Source: Nemertoderma westbladi (taxonomy: Eukaryota; Xenacoelomorpha; Nemertodermatida; Nemertodermatidae). Taken from it: DNA of 64,000 nucleotides. The translations under genes were made by a program, and so were the position numbers. The notes below the pieces were generated by a model. It had not been told where the DNA came from, searched no databases, and was given only the letters and a program-made list of their open reading frames with translations. This document shows positions 34,201-47,690 of the stretch, one piece after another. The DNA lies in NCBI GenBank assembly GCA_032718475.1, contig JAUCBJ010007376.1:62001-126000 (forward strand), written 5' to 3'. Every line of letters begins with the position of its first letter. The first letter of the stretch is position 1.

Positions 34201-37200
34201 TTCTGCTGTCACTTTGCAGTATACCAGACTTTCTGCTGTCACTTTGCAGTATACCAGACTTTCTGCTGTCACTTTGCAGTATACCAGACTTTCTGCTGTC
34301 ACTTTGCAGTATACCAGACTTTCTGCTCTCACTTTGCAAGATACAAAACTTTCTGCTCTCACTTTGCAGTATACCAGACTTTCTGCTCTCACTTTGCAGT
34401 ATACCAGACTTTCTGCTGTCACTTTGCAGTATACCAGACTTTCTGCTCTCACTTTGCAGTATACCAGACTTTCTGCTCTCACTTTGCAGTATACCAGACT
34501 TTCTGCTCTCACTTTGCAGTATACCAGACTTTCTGCTCTCACTTTGCAGTATACCAGACTTTCTGCTCTCACTTTGCAGTATACCAGACTTTCTGCTCTC
34601 ACTTTGCAGTATACCAGACTTTCTGCTCTCACTTTGCAGTATACCAGACTTTCTGCTCTCACTTTGCAGTATACCAGACTTTCTGCTGTCACTTTGCAGT
34701 ATACCAGACTTTCTGCTCTCACTTTGCAGTATACCAGACTTTCTGCTGTCACTTTGCAGTATACCAGACTTTCTGCTGTCACTTTGCAGTATACCAGACT
34801 TTCTGCTGTCACTTTGCAGTATACCAGACTTTCTGCTCTCACTTTGCAGTATACCAGACTTTCTGCTGTCACTTTGCAGTATACCAGACTTTCTGCTGTC
34901 ACTTTGCAGTATACCAGACTTTCTGCTGTCACTTTGCAGTATACCAGACTTTCTGCTCTCACTTTGCAAGATACAAAACTTTCTGCTGTCACTTTGCAGT
35001 ATACCAGACTTTCTGCTGTCACTTTGCAGTATACCAGACTTTCTGCTCTCACTTTGCAGTATACCAGACTTTCTGCTGTCACTTTGCAGTATACCAGACT
35101 TTCTGCTGTCACTTTGCAGTATACCAGACTTTCTGCTCTCACTTTGCAGTATACCAGACTTTCTGCTGTCACTTTGCAGTATACCAGACTTTCTGCTCTC
35201 ACTTTGCAGTATACCAGACTTTCTGCTGTCACTTTGCAGTATACCAGACTTTCTGCTCTCACTTTGCAGTATACCAGACTTTCTGCTGTCACTTTGCAGT
35301 ATACCAGACTTTCTGCTGTCACTTTGCAGTATACCAGACTTTCTGCTGTCACTTTGCAGTATACCAGACTTTCTGCTGTCACTTTGCAGTATACCAGACT
35401 TTCTGCTGTCACTTTGCAGTATACCAGACTTTCTGCTGTCACTTTGCAGTATACCAGACTTTCTGCTCTCACTTTGCAGTATACCAGACTTTCTGCTGTC
35501 ACTTTGCAGTATACCAGACTTTCTGCTGTCACTTTGCAGTATACCAGACTTTCTGCTCTCACTTTGCAGTATACCAGACTTTCTGCTCTCACTTTGCAGT
35601 ATACCAGACTTTCTGCTGTCACTTTGCAGTATACCAGACTTTCTGCTCTCACTTTGCAGTATACCAGACTTTCTGCTCTCACTTTGCAGTATACCAGACT
35701 TTCTGCTCTCACTTTGCAGTATACCAGACTTTCTGCTGTCACTTTGCACTATACCAGACTTTCTGCTCTCACTTTGCAGTATACCAGACTTTCTGCTGTC
35801 ACTTTGCAGTATACCAGACTTTCTGCTCTCACTTTGCAGTATACCAGACTTTCTGCTCTCACTTTGCAGTATACCAGACTTTCTGCTCTCACTTTGCAGT
35901 ATACCAGACTTTCTGCTCTCACTTTGCAGTATACCAGACTTTCTGCTGTCACTTTGCAGTATACCAGACTTTCTGCTCTCACTTTGCAGTATACCAGACT
36001 TTCTGCTGTCACTTTGCAGTATACCAGACTTTCTGCTCTCACTTTGCAGTATACCAGACTTTCTGCTCTCACTTTGCAGTATACCAGACTTTCTGCTCTC
36101 ACTTTGCAGTATACCAGACTTTCTGCTCTCACTTTGCAGTATACCAGACTTTCTGCTGTCACTTTGCAGTATACCAGACTTTCTGCTGTCACTTTGCAGT
36201 ATACCAGACTTTCTGCTCTCACTTTGCAGTATACCAGACTTTCTGCTGTCACTTTGCAGTATACCAGACTTTCTGCTCTCACTTTGCAGTATACCAGACT
36301 TTCTGCTCTCACTTTGCAGTATACCAGACTTTCTGCTGCTCACTTTGCAGTATACCAGACTTTCTGCTCTCACTTTGCAGTATACCAGACTTTCTGCTGT
36401 CACTTTGCAGTATACCAGACTTTCTGCTCTCACTTTGCAGTATACCAGACTTTCTGCTGTCACTTTGCAGTATACCAGACTTTCTGCTCTCACTTTGCAG
36501 TATACCAGACTTTCTGCTCTCACTTTGCAGTATACCAGACTTTCTGCTGTCACTTTGCAGTATACCAGACTTTCTGCTGTCACTTTGCAGTATACCAGAC
36601 TTTCTGCTGTCACTTTGCAGTATACCAGACTTTCTGCTGTCACTTTGCAGTATACCAGACTTTCTGCTGTCACTTTGCAGTATACCAGACTTTCTGCTGT
36701 CACTTTGCAGTATACCAGACTTTCTGCTCTCACTTTGCAGTATACCAGACTTTCTGCTGTCACTTTGCAGTATACCAGACTTTCTGCTGTCACTTTGCAG
36801 TATACCAGACTTTCTGCTCTCACTTTGCAGTATACCAGACTTTCTGCTCTCACTTTGCAGTATACCAGACTTTCTGCTGTCACTTTGCAGTATACCAGAC
36901 TTTCTGCTGTCACTTTGCAGTATACCAGACTTTCTGCTGTCACTTTGCAGTATACCAGACTTTCTGCTGTCACTTTGCAGTATACCAGACTTTCTGCTGT
37001 CACTTTGCAGTATACCAGACTTTCTGCTGTCACTTTGCAGTATACCAGACTTTCTGCTGTCACTTTGCAGTATACCAGACTTTCTGCTCTCACTTTGCAG
37101 TATACCAGACTTTCTGCTGTCACTTTGCAGTATACCAGACTTTCTGCTGTCACTTTGCAGTATACCAGACTTTCTGCTCTCACTTTGCAGTATACCAGAC

Positions 37201-40200
37201 TTTCTGCTCTCACTTTGCAGTATACCAGACTTTCTGCTGTCACTTTGCAGTATACCAGACTTTCTGCTCTCACTTTGCAGTATACCAGACTTTCTGCTCT
37301 CACTTTGCAGTATACCAGACTTTCTGCTCTCACTTTGCAGTATACCAGACTTTCTGCTGTCACTTTGCAGTATACCAGACTTTCTGCTGTCACTTTGCAG
37401 TATACCAGACTTTCTGCTGTCACTTTGCAGTATACCAGACTTTCTGCTCTCACTTTGCAGTATACCAGACTTTCTGCTCTCACTTTGCAGTATACCAGAC
37501 TTTCTGCTCTCACTTTGCAGTATACCAGACTTTCTGCTCTCACTTTGCAGTATACCAGACTTTCTGCTGTCACTTTGCAGTATACCAGACTTTCTGCTGT
37601 CACTTTGCAGTATACCAGACTTTCTGCTCTCACTTTGCAGTATACCAGACTTTCTGCTCTCACTTTGCAGTATACCAGACTTTCTGCTCTCACTTTGCAG
37701 TATACCAGACTTTCTGCTGTCACTTTGCAGTATACCAGACTTTCTGCTGTCACTTTGCAGTATACCAGACTTTCTGCTGTCACTTTGCAGTATACCAGAC
37801 TTTCTGCTGTCACTTTGCAGTATACCAGACTTTCTGCTGTCACTTTGCAGTATACCAGACTTTCTGCTCTCACTTTGCAAGATACAAAACTTTCTGCTGT
37901 CACTTTGCAGTATACCAGACTTTCTGCTCTCACTTTGCAGTATACCAGACTTTCTGCTGTCACTTTGCAGTATACCAGACTTTCTGCTGTCACTTTGCAG
38001 TATACCAGACTTTCTGCTGTCACTTTGCAGTATACCAGACTTTCTGCTCTCACTTTGCAGTATACCAGACTTTCTGCTGTCACTTTGCAGTATACCAGAC
38101 TTTCTGCTGTCACTTTGCAGTATACCAGACTTTCTGCTCTCACTTTGCAGTATACCAGACTTTCTGCTCTCACTTTGCAGTATACCAGACTTTCTGCTGT
38201 CACTTTGCAGTATACCAGACTTTCTGCTCTCACTTTGCAGTATACCAGACTTTCTGCTCTCACTTTGCAGTATACCAGACTTTCTGCTCTCACTTTGCAG
38301 TATACCAGACTTTCTGCTGTCACTTTGCACTATACCAGACTTTCTGCTCTCACTTTGCAGTATACCAGACTTTCTGCTGTCACTTTGCAGTATACCAGAC
38401 TTTCTGCTCTCACTTTGCAGTATACCAGACTTTCTGCTCTCACTTTGCAGTATACCAGACTTTCTGCTCTCACTTTGCAGTATACCAGACTTTCTGCTCT
38501 CACTTTGCAGTATACCAGACTTTCTGCTGTCACTTTGCAGTATACCAGACTTTCTGCTGTCACTTTGCAGTATACCAGACTTTCTGCTCTCACTTTGCAG
38601 TATACCAGACTTTCTGCTCTCACTTTGCAGTATACCAGACTTTCTGCTCTCACTTTGCAGTATACCAGACTTTCTGCTCTCACTTTGCAGTATACCAGAC
38701 TTTCTGCTCTCACTTTGCAGTATACCAGACTTTCTGCTCTCACTTTGCAGTATACCAGACTTTCTGCTGTCACTTTGCAGTATACCAGACTTTCTGCTGC
38801 TCACTTTGCAGTATACCAGACTTTCTGCTGTCACTTTGCAGTATACCAGACTTTCTGCTGTCACTTTGCAGTATACCAGACTTTCTGCTCTCACTTTGCA
38901 GTATACCAGACTTTCTGCTGTCACTTTGCAGTATACCAGACTTTCTGCTCTCACTTTGCAGTATACCAGACTTTCTGCTCTCACTTTGCAGTATACCAGA
39001 CTTTCTGCTCTCACTTTGCAGTATACCAGACTTTCTGCTGTCACTTTGCAGTATACCAGACTTTCTGCTGTCACTTTGCAGTATACCAGACTTTCTGCTG
39101 TCACTTTGCAGTATACCAGACTTTCTGCTCTCACTTTGCAGTATACCAGACTTTCTGCTGTCACTTTGCAGTATACCAGACTTTCTGCTGTCACTTTGCA
39201 GTATACCAGACTTTCTGCTCTCACTTTGCAGTATACCAGACTTTCTGCTGTCACTTTGCAGTATACCAGACTTTCTGCTCTCACTTTGCAGTATACCAGA
39301 CTTTCTGCTCTCACTTTGCAGTATACCAGACTTTCTGCTCTCACTTTGCAGTATACCAGACTTTCTGCTGTCACTTTGCAGTATACCAGACTTTCTGCTG
39401 TCACTTTGCAGTATACCAGACTTTCTGCTGTCACTTTGCAGTATACCAGACTTTCTGCTGTCACTTTGCAGTATACCAGACTTTCTGCTGTCACTTTGCA
39501 GTATACCAGACTTTCTGCTGTCACTTTGCAGTATACCAGACTTTCTGCTGTCACTTTGCAGTATACCAGACTTTCTGCTCTCACTTTGCAGTATACCAGA
39601 CTTTCTGCTGTCACTTTGCAGTATACCAGACTTTCTGCTGTCACTTTGCAGTATACCAGACTTTCTGCTCTCACTTTGCAGTATACCAGACTTTCTGCTG
39701 TCACTTTGCAGTATACCAGACTTTCTGCTGTCACTTTGCAGTATACCAGACTTTCTGCTGTCACTTTGCAGTATACCAGACTTTCTGCTCTCACTTTGCA
39801 GTATACCAGACTTTCTGCTGTCACTTTGCAGTATACCAGACTTTCTGCTGTCACTTTGCAGTATACCAGACTTTCTGCTGTCACTTTGCAGTATACCAGA
39901 CTTTCTGCTCTCACTTTGCAGTATACCAGACTTTCTGCTGTCACTTTGCAGTATACCAGACTTTCTGCTGTCACTTTGCAGTATACCAGACTTTCTGCTG
40001 TCACTTTGCAGTATACCAGACTTTCTGCTGTCACTTTGCAGTATACCAGACTTTCTGCTGTCACTTTGCAGTATACCAGACTTTCTGCTGTCACTTTGCA
40101 GTATACCAGACTTTCTGCTCTCACTTTGCAAGATACCAGACTTTCTGCTGTCACTTTGCAGTATACCAGACTTTCTGCTGTCACTTTGCAGTATACCAGA

Positions 40201-43200
40201 CTTTCTGCTCTCACTTTGCAGTATACCAGACTTTCTGCTGTCACTTTGCAGTATACCAGACTTTCTGCTGTCACTTTGCAGTATACCAGACTTTCTGCTG
40301 TCACTTTGCAGTATACCAGACTTTCTGCTGTCACTTTGCAGTATACCAGACTTTCTGCTGTCACTTTGCAGTATACCAGACTTTCTGCTGTCACTTTGCA
40401 GTATACCAGACTTTCTGCTGTCACTTTGCAGTATACCAGACTTTCTGCTGTCACTTTGCAGTATACCAGACTTTCTGCTGTCACTTTGCAGTATACCAGA
40501 CTTTCTGCTCTCACTTTGCAGTATACCAGACTTTCTGCTGTCACTTTGCAGTATACCAGACTTTCTGCTGTCACTTTGCAGTATACCAGACTTTCTGCTG
40601 TCACTTTGCAGTATACCAGACTTTCTGCTGTCACTTTGCAGTATACCAGACTTTCTGCTGTCACTTTGCAGTATACCAGACTTTCTGCTGTCACTTTGCA
40701 GTATACCAGACTTTCTGCTCTCACTTTGCAGTATACCAGACTTTCTGCTGTCACTTTGCAGTATACCAGACTTTCTGCTGTCACTTTGCAGTATACCAGA
40801 CTTTCTGCTCTCACTTTGCAGTATACCAGACTTTCTGCTCTCACTTTGCAGTATACCAGACTTTCTGCTGTCACTTTGCAGTATACCAGACTTTCTGCTG
40901 TCACTTTGCAGTATACCAGACTTTCTGCTGTCACTTTGCAGTATACCAGACTTTCTGCTGTCACTTTGCAGTATACCAGACTTTCTGCTCTCACTTTGCA
41001 GTATACCAGACTTTCTGCTCTCACTTTGCAGTATACCAGACTTTCTGCTGTCACTTTGCAGTATACCAGACTTTCTGCTGTCACTTTGCAGTATACCAGA
41101 CTTTCTGCTCTCACTTTGCAGTATACCAGACTTTCTGCTGTCACTTTGCAGTATACCAGACTTTCTGCTGTCACTTTGCAGTATACCAGACTTTCTGCTG
41201 TCACTTTGCAGTATACCAGACTTTCTGCTCTCACTTTGCAGTATACCAGACTTTCTGCTGTCACTTTGCAGTATACCAGACTTTCTGCTGTCACTTTGCA
41301 GTATACCAGACTTTCTGCTCTCACTTTGCAGTATACCAGACTTTCTGCTCTCACTTTGCAGTATACCAGACTTTCTGCTGTCACTTTGCAGTATACCAGA
41401 CTTTCTGCTGTCACTTTGCAGTATACCAGACTTTCTGCTGTCACTTTGCAGTATACCAGACTTTCTGCTCTCACTTTGCAGTATACCAGACTTTCTGCTC
41501 TCACTTTGCAGTATACCAGACTTTCTGCTGTCACTTTGCAGTATACCAGACTTTCTGCTGCTCACTTTGCAGTATACCAGACTTTCTGCTGTCACTTTGC
41601 AGTATACCAGACTTTCTGCTGTCACTTTGCAGTATACCAGACTTTCTGCTCTCACTTTGCAGTATACCAGACTTTCTGCTGTCACTTTGCAGTATACCAG
41701 ACTTTCTGCTCTCACTTTGCAGTATACCAGACTTTCTGCTCTCACTTTGCAGTATACCAGACTTTCTGCTCTCACTTTGCAGTATACCAGACTTTCTGCT
41801 GTCACTTTGCAGTATACCAGACTTTCTGCTGTCACTTTGCAGTATACCACACTTTCTGCTGTCACTTTGCAGTATACCAGACTTTCTGCTCTCACTTTGC
41901 AGTATACCAGACTTTCTGCTGTCACTTTGCAGTATACCAGACTTTCTGCTCTCACTTTGCAGTATACCAGACTTTCTGCTCTCACTTTGCAGTATACCAG
42001 ACTTTCTGCTGTCACTTTGCAGTATACCAGACTTTCTGCTCTCACTTTGCAGTATACCAGACTTTCTGCTCTCACTTTGCAGTATACCAGACTTTCTTAT
42101 CTCACTTTGCAGTATACCAGACTTTCTGCTGTCACTTTGCAGTATACCAGACTTTCTGCTGTCACTTTGCAGTATGCCAGACTTTCTGCTGTCACTTTGC
42201 AGTATACCAGACTTTCTGCTGTCACTTTGCAGTATACCAGACTTTCTGCTGTCACTTTGCAGTATACCAGACTTTCTGCTCTCACTTTGCAAGATACAAA
42301 ACTTTCTGCTGTCACTTTGCAGTATACCAGACTTTCTGCTCTCACTTTGCAGTATACCAGACTTTCTGCTGTCACTTTGCAGTATACCAGACTTTCTGCT
42401 GTCACTTTGCAGTATACCAGACTTTCTGCTGTCACTTTGCAGTATACCAGACTTTCTTCTCTCACTTTGCAATATACCAGACTTTCTGCTGTCACTTTGC
42501 AGTATACCAGACTTTCTGCTGTCACTTTGCAGTATACCAGACTTTCTGCTCTCACTTTGCAGTATACCAGACTTTCTGCTCTCACTTTGCAGTATACCAG
42601 ACTTTCTGCTGTCACTTTGCAGTATACCAGACTTTCTGCTCTCACATTGCAGTATACCAGACTTTCTGCTCTCACTTTGCACTATACCAGACTTTCTGCT
42701 CTCACTTTGCAGTATACCACACTTTCTGCTGTCACTTTGCAGTATACCAGACTTTCTGCTCTCACTTTGCAGTATACCAGACTTTCTGCTCTCACATTGC
42801 AGTATACCAGACTTTCTGCTCTCACTTTGCAGTATACCAGACTTTCTGCTCTCACTTTGCAGTATACCAGACTTTGCTGTAACTTTGCACTATACCAGAC
42901 TTTCTGCTGTCACTTTGCAGTATACCAGACTTTCTGCTCTCACATTGCAGTATACCAGACTTTCTGCTCTCACTTTGCAGTATACCAGACTTTCTGCTCT
43001 CACTTTGCAGTATACCAGACTTCTGCTGTCACTTTGCAGTATACCAGACTTTCTGCTCTCACTTTGCAGTATACCAGACTTTCTGCTCTCACTTTGCAGT
43101 ATACCAGACTTTCTGTTCTGCTCTCACTTTGCAGTATACCAGACTTTCTGCTGTCACTTTGCAGTATACCAGACTTTCTGCTCTCACTTTGCAGTATACC

Positions 43201-43380
43201 AGACTTTCTGCTGTCACTTTGCAGTATACCAGACTTTCTGCTGTCACTTTGCAGTATACCAGACTTTCTGCTGTCACTTTGCAGTATACCAGACTTTCTG
43301 CTCTCACTTTGCAGTATACCAGACTTTCTGCTCTCACTTTGCAGTATACCAGACTTTCTGCTCTCACTTTGCAGTATACC
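28255..43380. repeat. 30-bp satellite, about 500 copies (15.1 kb)
   Basis: Head-to-tail 30-bp units built on CACTTTGCAGTATACCAGAC followed by TTTCTGCTST. The commonest variation is GCTGTCAC against GCTCTCAC. Rare variants mark sub-blocks: a 5-bp insertion giving TTCTGTTCTG (28285-33000 and 43110), GACGTTCTG, CACACTTTC, TTCTTATCTC (29003, 31019, 33213, 42096), CAAGATACAAAAC (for example 29209, 33411, 37879, 42293), and a one-base shift GCTGCTCAC at about 36336, 38799 and 41560. The last three are spaced about 2.5-2.8 kb, so longer blocks have been duplicated. Period 30 leaves both strands largely open, but the frames are artefacts of the repeat. The array lies within the inferred last dach intron. 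Confidence 0.98.
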
Positions 43381-43925
43381 ATGACTCTCTGCTCGGATCA
43401 GCTTAAGCAGCATACCAGACTGGTCTGCTCTCAGCTTGTGCAGTATACCAGACTTTCTGCTTCACCTGGGATCATGGATACCGGACTGTCAGGTGAGGAC
43501 TCTTCGACATATGTAAGGGAAAGCATGGGCAGCCTTGCATAGGCTCTCGAGGCTTTGGCAGTCTACCGAGACTTAATCTGGAAACTTAAGGTCCGACTTA
43601 TTTAGAGCAGCAGTAGTTCCAGTACTTTCTGCTCTCACTGGGCAGTATACCAACTTGCTGGGCTCTCACTGCTGCAGTGACACCAGACTCTCTGGCTCGC
43701 ACTTTCGCAAGTATGCCACGACTTTCGGCTCTCACTTGTGTCAGTATACCATGCACTTCATGCTCTCAACTCTGACACTATATAACATTGGAGGTGTCTC
43801 ATTGCGTTCCCCCAAGCTTTGACACTAGAACAGACTTTCTGCTCTCCGCTTTGCAGTAGACCATTGACTTTCTGCTCGTGCGGACCATTGCCAGTGCATA
43901 CCATCTTGTACTTTGGCAGCCTCTA
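43381..43925 (+). repeat. Mosaic of 30-bp satellite and LINE B sequence
   Basis: The sequence alternates, often within a few bases, between the satellite consensus and the plus-strand 3' end of LINE B. Examples of LINE B phrases are GGGAAAGCATGGGCAGCCTTG (reverse of 44475-44495), AACTTAAGGTCCG, TATATAACATTGGAGG and ATCTTGTACTTTGGCAGCC. They are interrupted by ACTTTCTGCTCTC and CAGTATACCA. The LINE-like phrases are in the correct order for a copy running towards 43925. A minus-strand LINE B then starts at once in opposite orientation. Confidence 0.8.
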
Positions 43926-46900
43926 CTACTACTACTACTAGGATCGGCATGCTGCATCTGCAGCTGCATGTTTACCAGAATGCTGTGCCGGCTTGTCAAC
44001 AAAATTGCACCGCCACAACTCCCTATCACCCATGACATTTGCTAGATCATCCGCATCTTCAAGGCCAGTGTCCTTTAAGATGCGTCTCAAGAAAGTCATG
44101 GGCTGTCCACCATGCTTATTCACTCCATGAGGCTGCCAAAGTACAAGATTATGCACTGGCTGGTCCTCACGGCGAAATCAATGTCCTGCAAAGCGGAGGC
44201 GATTTTGTTCTAGTGTCAAGCTTGGGGGAACCAATGAGACACCTCCAATGTTATATAGTGTCTGGTTGGAGATGTGTGCATTGTACTTGACACAATGAAC
44301 CCGGCGTAGCATTCTTGTGAATGTGCCATCCAGAGATTTGTTGTCCTCAGCAGTTAGAGCCCAGCATGGACTCCCATAGTGGAGTACTGGAACTACTGCT
44401 GCTCTAAATAATCGGACCTTAAGTTTCCGATTAATTCTCGGTGACTTCCAAATCCTGGAAAGCCTATTCAAGGCTGCCCATGCCTTTCCCTTGCGTATTC
44501 GAAGGTCCTCACCTGACTTCCGGATCCATGATTCCAGGTAACAGAAGTCGTCCACATGCTCAAGCATACCATCCTTTGAGCTTATGATGAAAGACTTGCT
44601 GCGGACTTTCAAAGTTAACTGTCAAAATTTTGGTCTTTCTGGAGTTAATAAAAAGACCAACACTAGAAGCAGCATGTTCTAATGAGCTGAGGAGCCGTTG
44701 GGCTCCCTCTAATGATTCTGAGAGTACTCCTCTAAGTCATCAGCAAAGTCTAGATCAGTTAGGTACTTGGCAGGATTTCCTCGACTTCTGGAGCCAGTAG
44801 GTGGAGTTATCATCACCCCATCATCATTATGATGATCTAAGGACATGCGTAGAACATAGTCAACCACAATAATGAACAAGAATGGTGCAAGTGTGTCTCC
44901 TTGGAGGGCGCCCCATAACACTTCAAATGGTTCTGTGTCACCATCAACAGTAGACACAAATGTTGTCGATCCATCGAATACTGATCTGATTGCTGCAATA
45001 ATTTAATCAGGAATCCCATATAATGAAAGTATACTGAACATACGTGAGCGAGAGACTGAATCAAAGGCCTTGAAGAAGTCAACAAAGATAACAGCCAGAT
45101 GCCTGTCTTTCTTTTTTGATAATTCTTCAATTATCCTTCTAAGTGCCAAAATGGGCTCCATGGTCCCACGACCTTTACAGAAACCATTCTGATTTCCACG
45201 GAGCAGTCTCTCAATGGGATCCCTGATGCGATTTAATAGAATCCTATTGTATAGCTTTGCAGCAATCGAGATCAATGAGATTCCCCGAAAAGAACCATAG
45301 AGTGTTAGGTTGCCCTTCTTGGGAACTGGCACCAACTTATTTGTTTTCATTTCTTGTGGGACTCTTGTTGTTCGGTACATGTCTACTATGATGGGATAGA
45401 TGAGCTTTAAACACTCAGGTATTTTAAAGACCTCAGGGGGAACACCATCTACTCCACTGGCACGATTGGTCTTAATGCTCTTTGCAGCAGCCTTCACTTC
45501 TGCAAAGGAGATATGGCCAATGGGAATATCTGGGAGTACAGACTCAGACACTTTTACTTCTATAAAGCTATCAGGCAATACCCTGTCATTATTGAGGAGC
45601 TTTTCAAAGTGGGCTTTCCAACCATTGAGGCGATCGGCTGGTGATTCAGCCTTAACCTTGGTGGTTGGTTGGCTTTTCCGCCCAGTAAGCAAATTGATCG
45701 ATTTCCATGCCTGGGATGATTGCCTGCTGTCGTCAGCATCATTGATGGCATCAACCTGTTGGTTTATTAGCTCCTGAAGATTAACAGAGTACTGCCTGTT
45801 CAGGGACCTAGATGCAGCCTTAACTGCATTCTTGGCCGCTGTAGTCTGTTTGAGTCGGGACTCTTTCAGCGCCTCATGAAGGTCATTTCGGCACTTCTGA
45901 ATTTTGTTGTCAGTCCAGGGGGCCCTTTTCCTGTTTCGAGGGTATACAGGAACTGTTTCTGCAGCTGCTAACTTAACTGCTTCTGTAAAGGCAGTACAGA
46001 CCTCACAGTGATCTGCCGCCTCAGAGGCAAGAGCCTCATACCTGTTGCTCAGCTGTAGTGTGAAGCTGGATCTCACACTTGGCTGTTGCAACGGAGAGGA
46101 CCAGTCATGCCGCGGCAATGCAGATTTCGTTGTTCTGCTAGCACGCAGACTAAGTCTTACCTTGGCCACAATAAGGCGGTGATCACTGGAGAAGGGTCGA
46201 AGTGTAAATGCATTACAATCTTGTATAGAGCTCCTGTATTTCCTACGAAACAGAATATGGTCTATCTGGGACTTGTGACCACTGACTGGGTCCACTATGA
46301 GTCCATAGCTTTCCAGTTCGCTTCTTGAACTGGGTTCCAGCCGAAAACAATCCATTTCCAGAGATAAAATCCTGAAGATGGACAGAATTTCGGTTAACAC
46401 TATTGCTATAGACCCAGGGCGATGTAGGTGATTGATGCAGACTTGCATTAAAGTTTCCCAGGAATGTTAAGAATGCATGCTGATCCACTCCATCAGTAGC
46501 TGCTTGTAGATTGTGGTAGAAATTTTCCACCTTCTCTACAGGGGCAACACTAGTTGGAGAGTAGCACACAATCAGAACCACCTTAGGAAACTTCTTAGCC
46601 AGTCTTCCAGAACATGAGAAGTGGCAACGGATGATGCAGTTAGAGATTTGGTCTATTTTGTCCAATGCTGCATGTGCAGTTGGATTCCTCAATAGACCAA
46701 TTCCACCATTGCCACCATCATCTGCTGATGCGAGGGCGAGTCGCCAACCGCCCCCCATGTCCTTAATCAGAACCTCATATGTCTGTCCAGTCTGCATTCG
46801 GTGCTCTTGAACACCCACTGCGCTAAGAGAAAGCTTATCTGCCAAGGCAGTCAGCTCACCTTGTCGCATTGGGGACCCGAGTGTTAGGGTGTTTACTGAG

Positions 46901-47690
46901 GCTAGTCTAGTGACTTGCCTCAGATTCACCATTGGCTTTGTTGGTCGGGGTGGAACATGAGAGTAGCCTCCAACTCCAGAATCCCTCTCGCCATCACAAT
47001 CTGGCCTCCCTGGTGACCCAGGGTTTGGGCCAGAAAGGTCATCAGGAAAGGAACTCAAAGAATTGTTGGCTGCTCTCTCTCCAGTAGGGGGTGAGACAGG
47101 CAGCCGGTCAGGAGTTAACTGACGCCTGTGAGGCCGATTGAGTCCGGTAATTCCACTGGCCTCTAGTGGCCGGACCTCCGCATTACTAATGTAATCCATA
47201 GTGGGGGTTGGGGGTTGCTTTTTTGCCGAGTCAGCTCTCTGGGCAAATACCACACCCTGGTTTGCCATTCCACAGGGTGGGTGTCGCAATGGAGTCAGAT
47301 ATGAGGCCCATCACCCATATCTACACTGGCACACATGACCCACCATTGGCTGTTGCAGCTCATCAGCTGGGTCATGCCCTGTACCCTTGCTGCCAGGTGC
47401 AGGTCGCAGTGAAGTGCTCTCAGAGTGGACATGAGAACACTCTACTCCTGACCAGCCATTGATAGATCACCATCTGCCTCGTCAGGCCATATACCCCTGC
47501 AGCCAAGTATATGGGTCCTTAATCCAGGACCAAGGGCGTCCTTATCCCAGAACGAAGGGGGTCCTAGTTACAGGACCAGATTTGCCCTAGTAAGGGGGTC
47601 TATGCAGCTACAGGTGGCACCTCCTTTATGCTGCATGGAGGTGGCAAGTTTTCTTGATCAATGACCTAGAATACCTGACCTGAGTACCAG
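43924..47690 (-). mobile_element. RTE-like non-LTR retrotransposon 'B', copy 1 (longest)
   Basis: Minus-strand LINE with a (TAG)n tail at 43924-43941. The coding region spans about 43938-47289, and 47290-47690 is probably its 5' leader (rich in CCAGGTGCAGG and GGACCA-type phrases). Shorter copies lie at 52282-54060 and 61841-62513, and 3' fragments at 26572 and 47688. The leader cannot be checked because no other copy reaches it. Confidence 0.85.
43938..47289 (-). pseudogene. LINE B endonuclease-reverse transcriptase, multiply broken
   Basis: 47289-46243 encodes a proline-rich N-terminus and the endonuclease start (LASVNTLTLG, VQEHRMQTG, CYSPTSVAPVEK). The motif normally GDFNA reads LGNFNASLH, so the catalytic Asp is Asn. 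A frameshift near 46440-46250 leads to 46448-45003 with IDHILFRRKYR, an intact SSDHRLIVAKVRLS, KRAPWTDNKI, SGVDGVPPEVFK, RGISLISIAAKLYN and motif A VIFVDFFKAFDS. A GAA to TAA change stops this frame at 45003; copy 2 keeps the Glu. The palm continues with GALQGDTLAPFLF and DFADDL, then a 2-bp insertion near 44718 shifts it. 44612-43938 gives the C-terminus (GSPCWALTAED, NRLRFAGH, LRRILKDTGLEDADDL). Confidence 0.88.

Noticed and set aside
28214..43406. Giant open frames of 3398-5056 codons
   Set aside because: Translation is only the 30-bp satellite read as decapeptides; equally open on other frames and the opposite strand, with no start context or domain.
47208..47462. Plus-strand 84-codon frame at the LINE B 5' end
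   Set aside because: Antisense to the LINE B leader and N-terminus; no domain.
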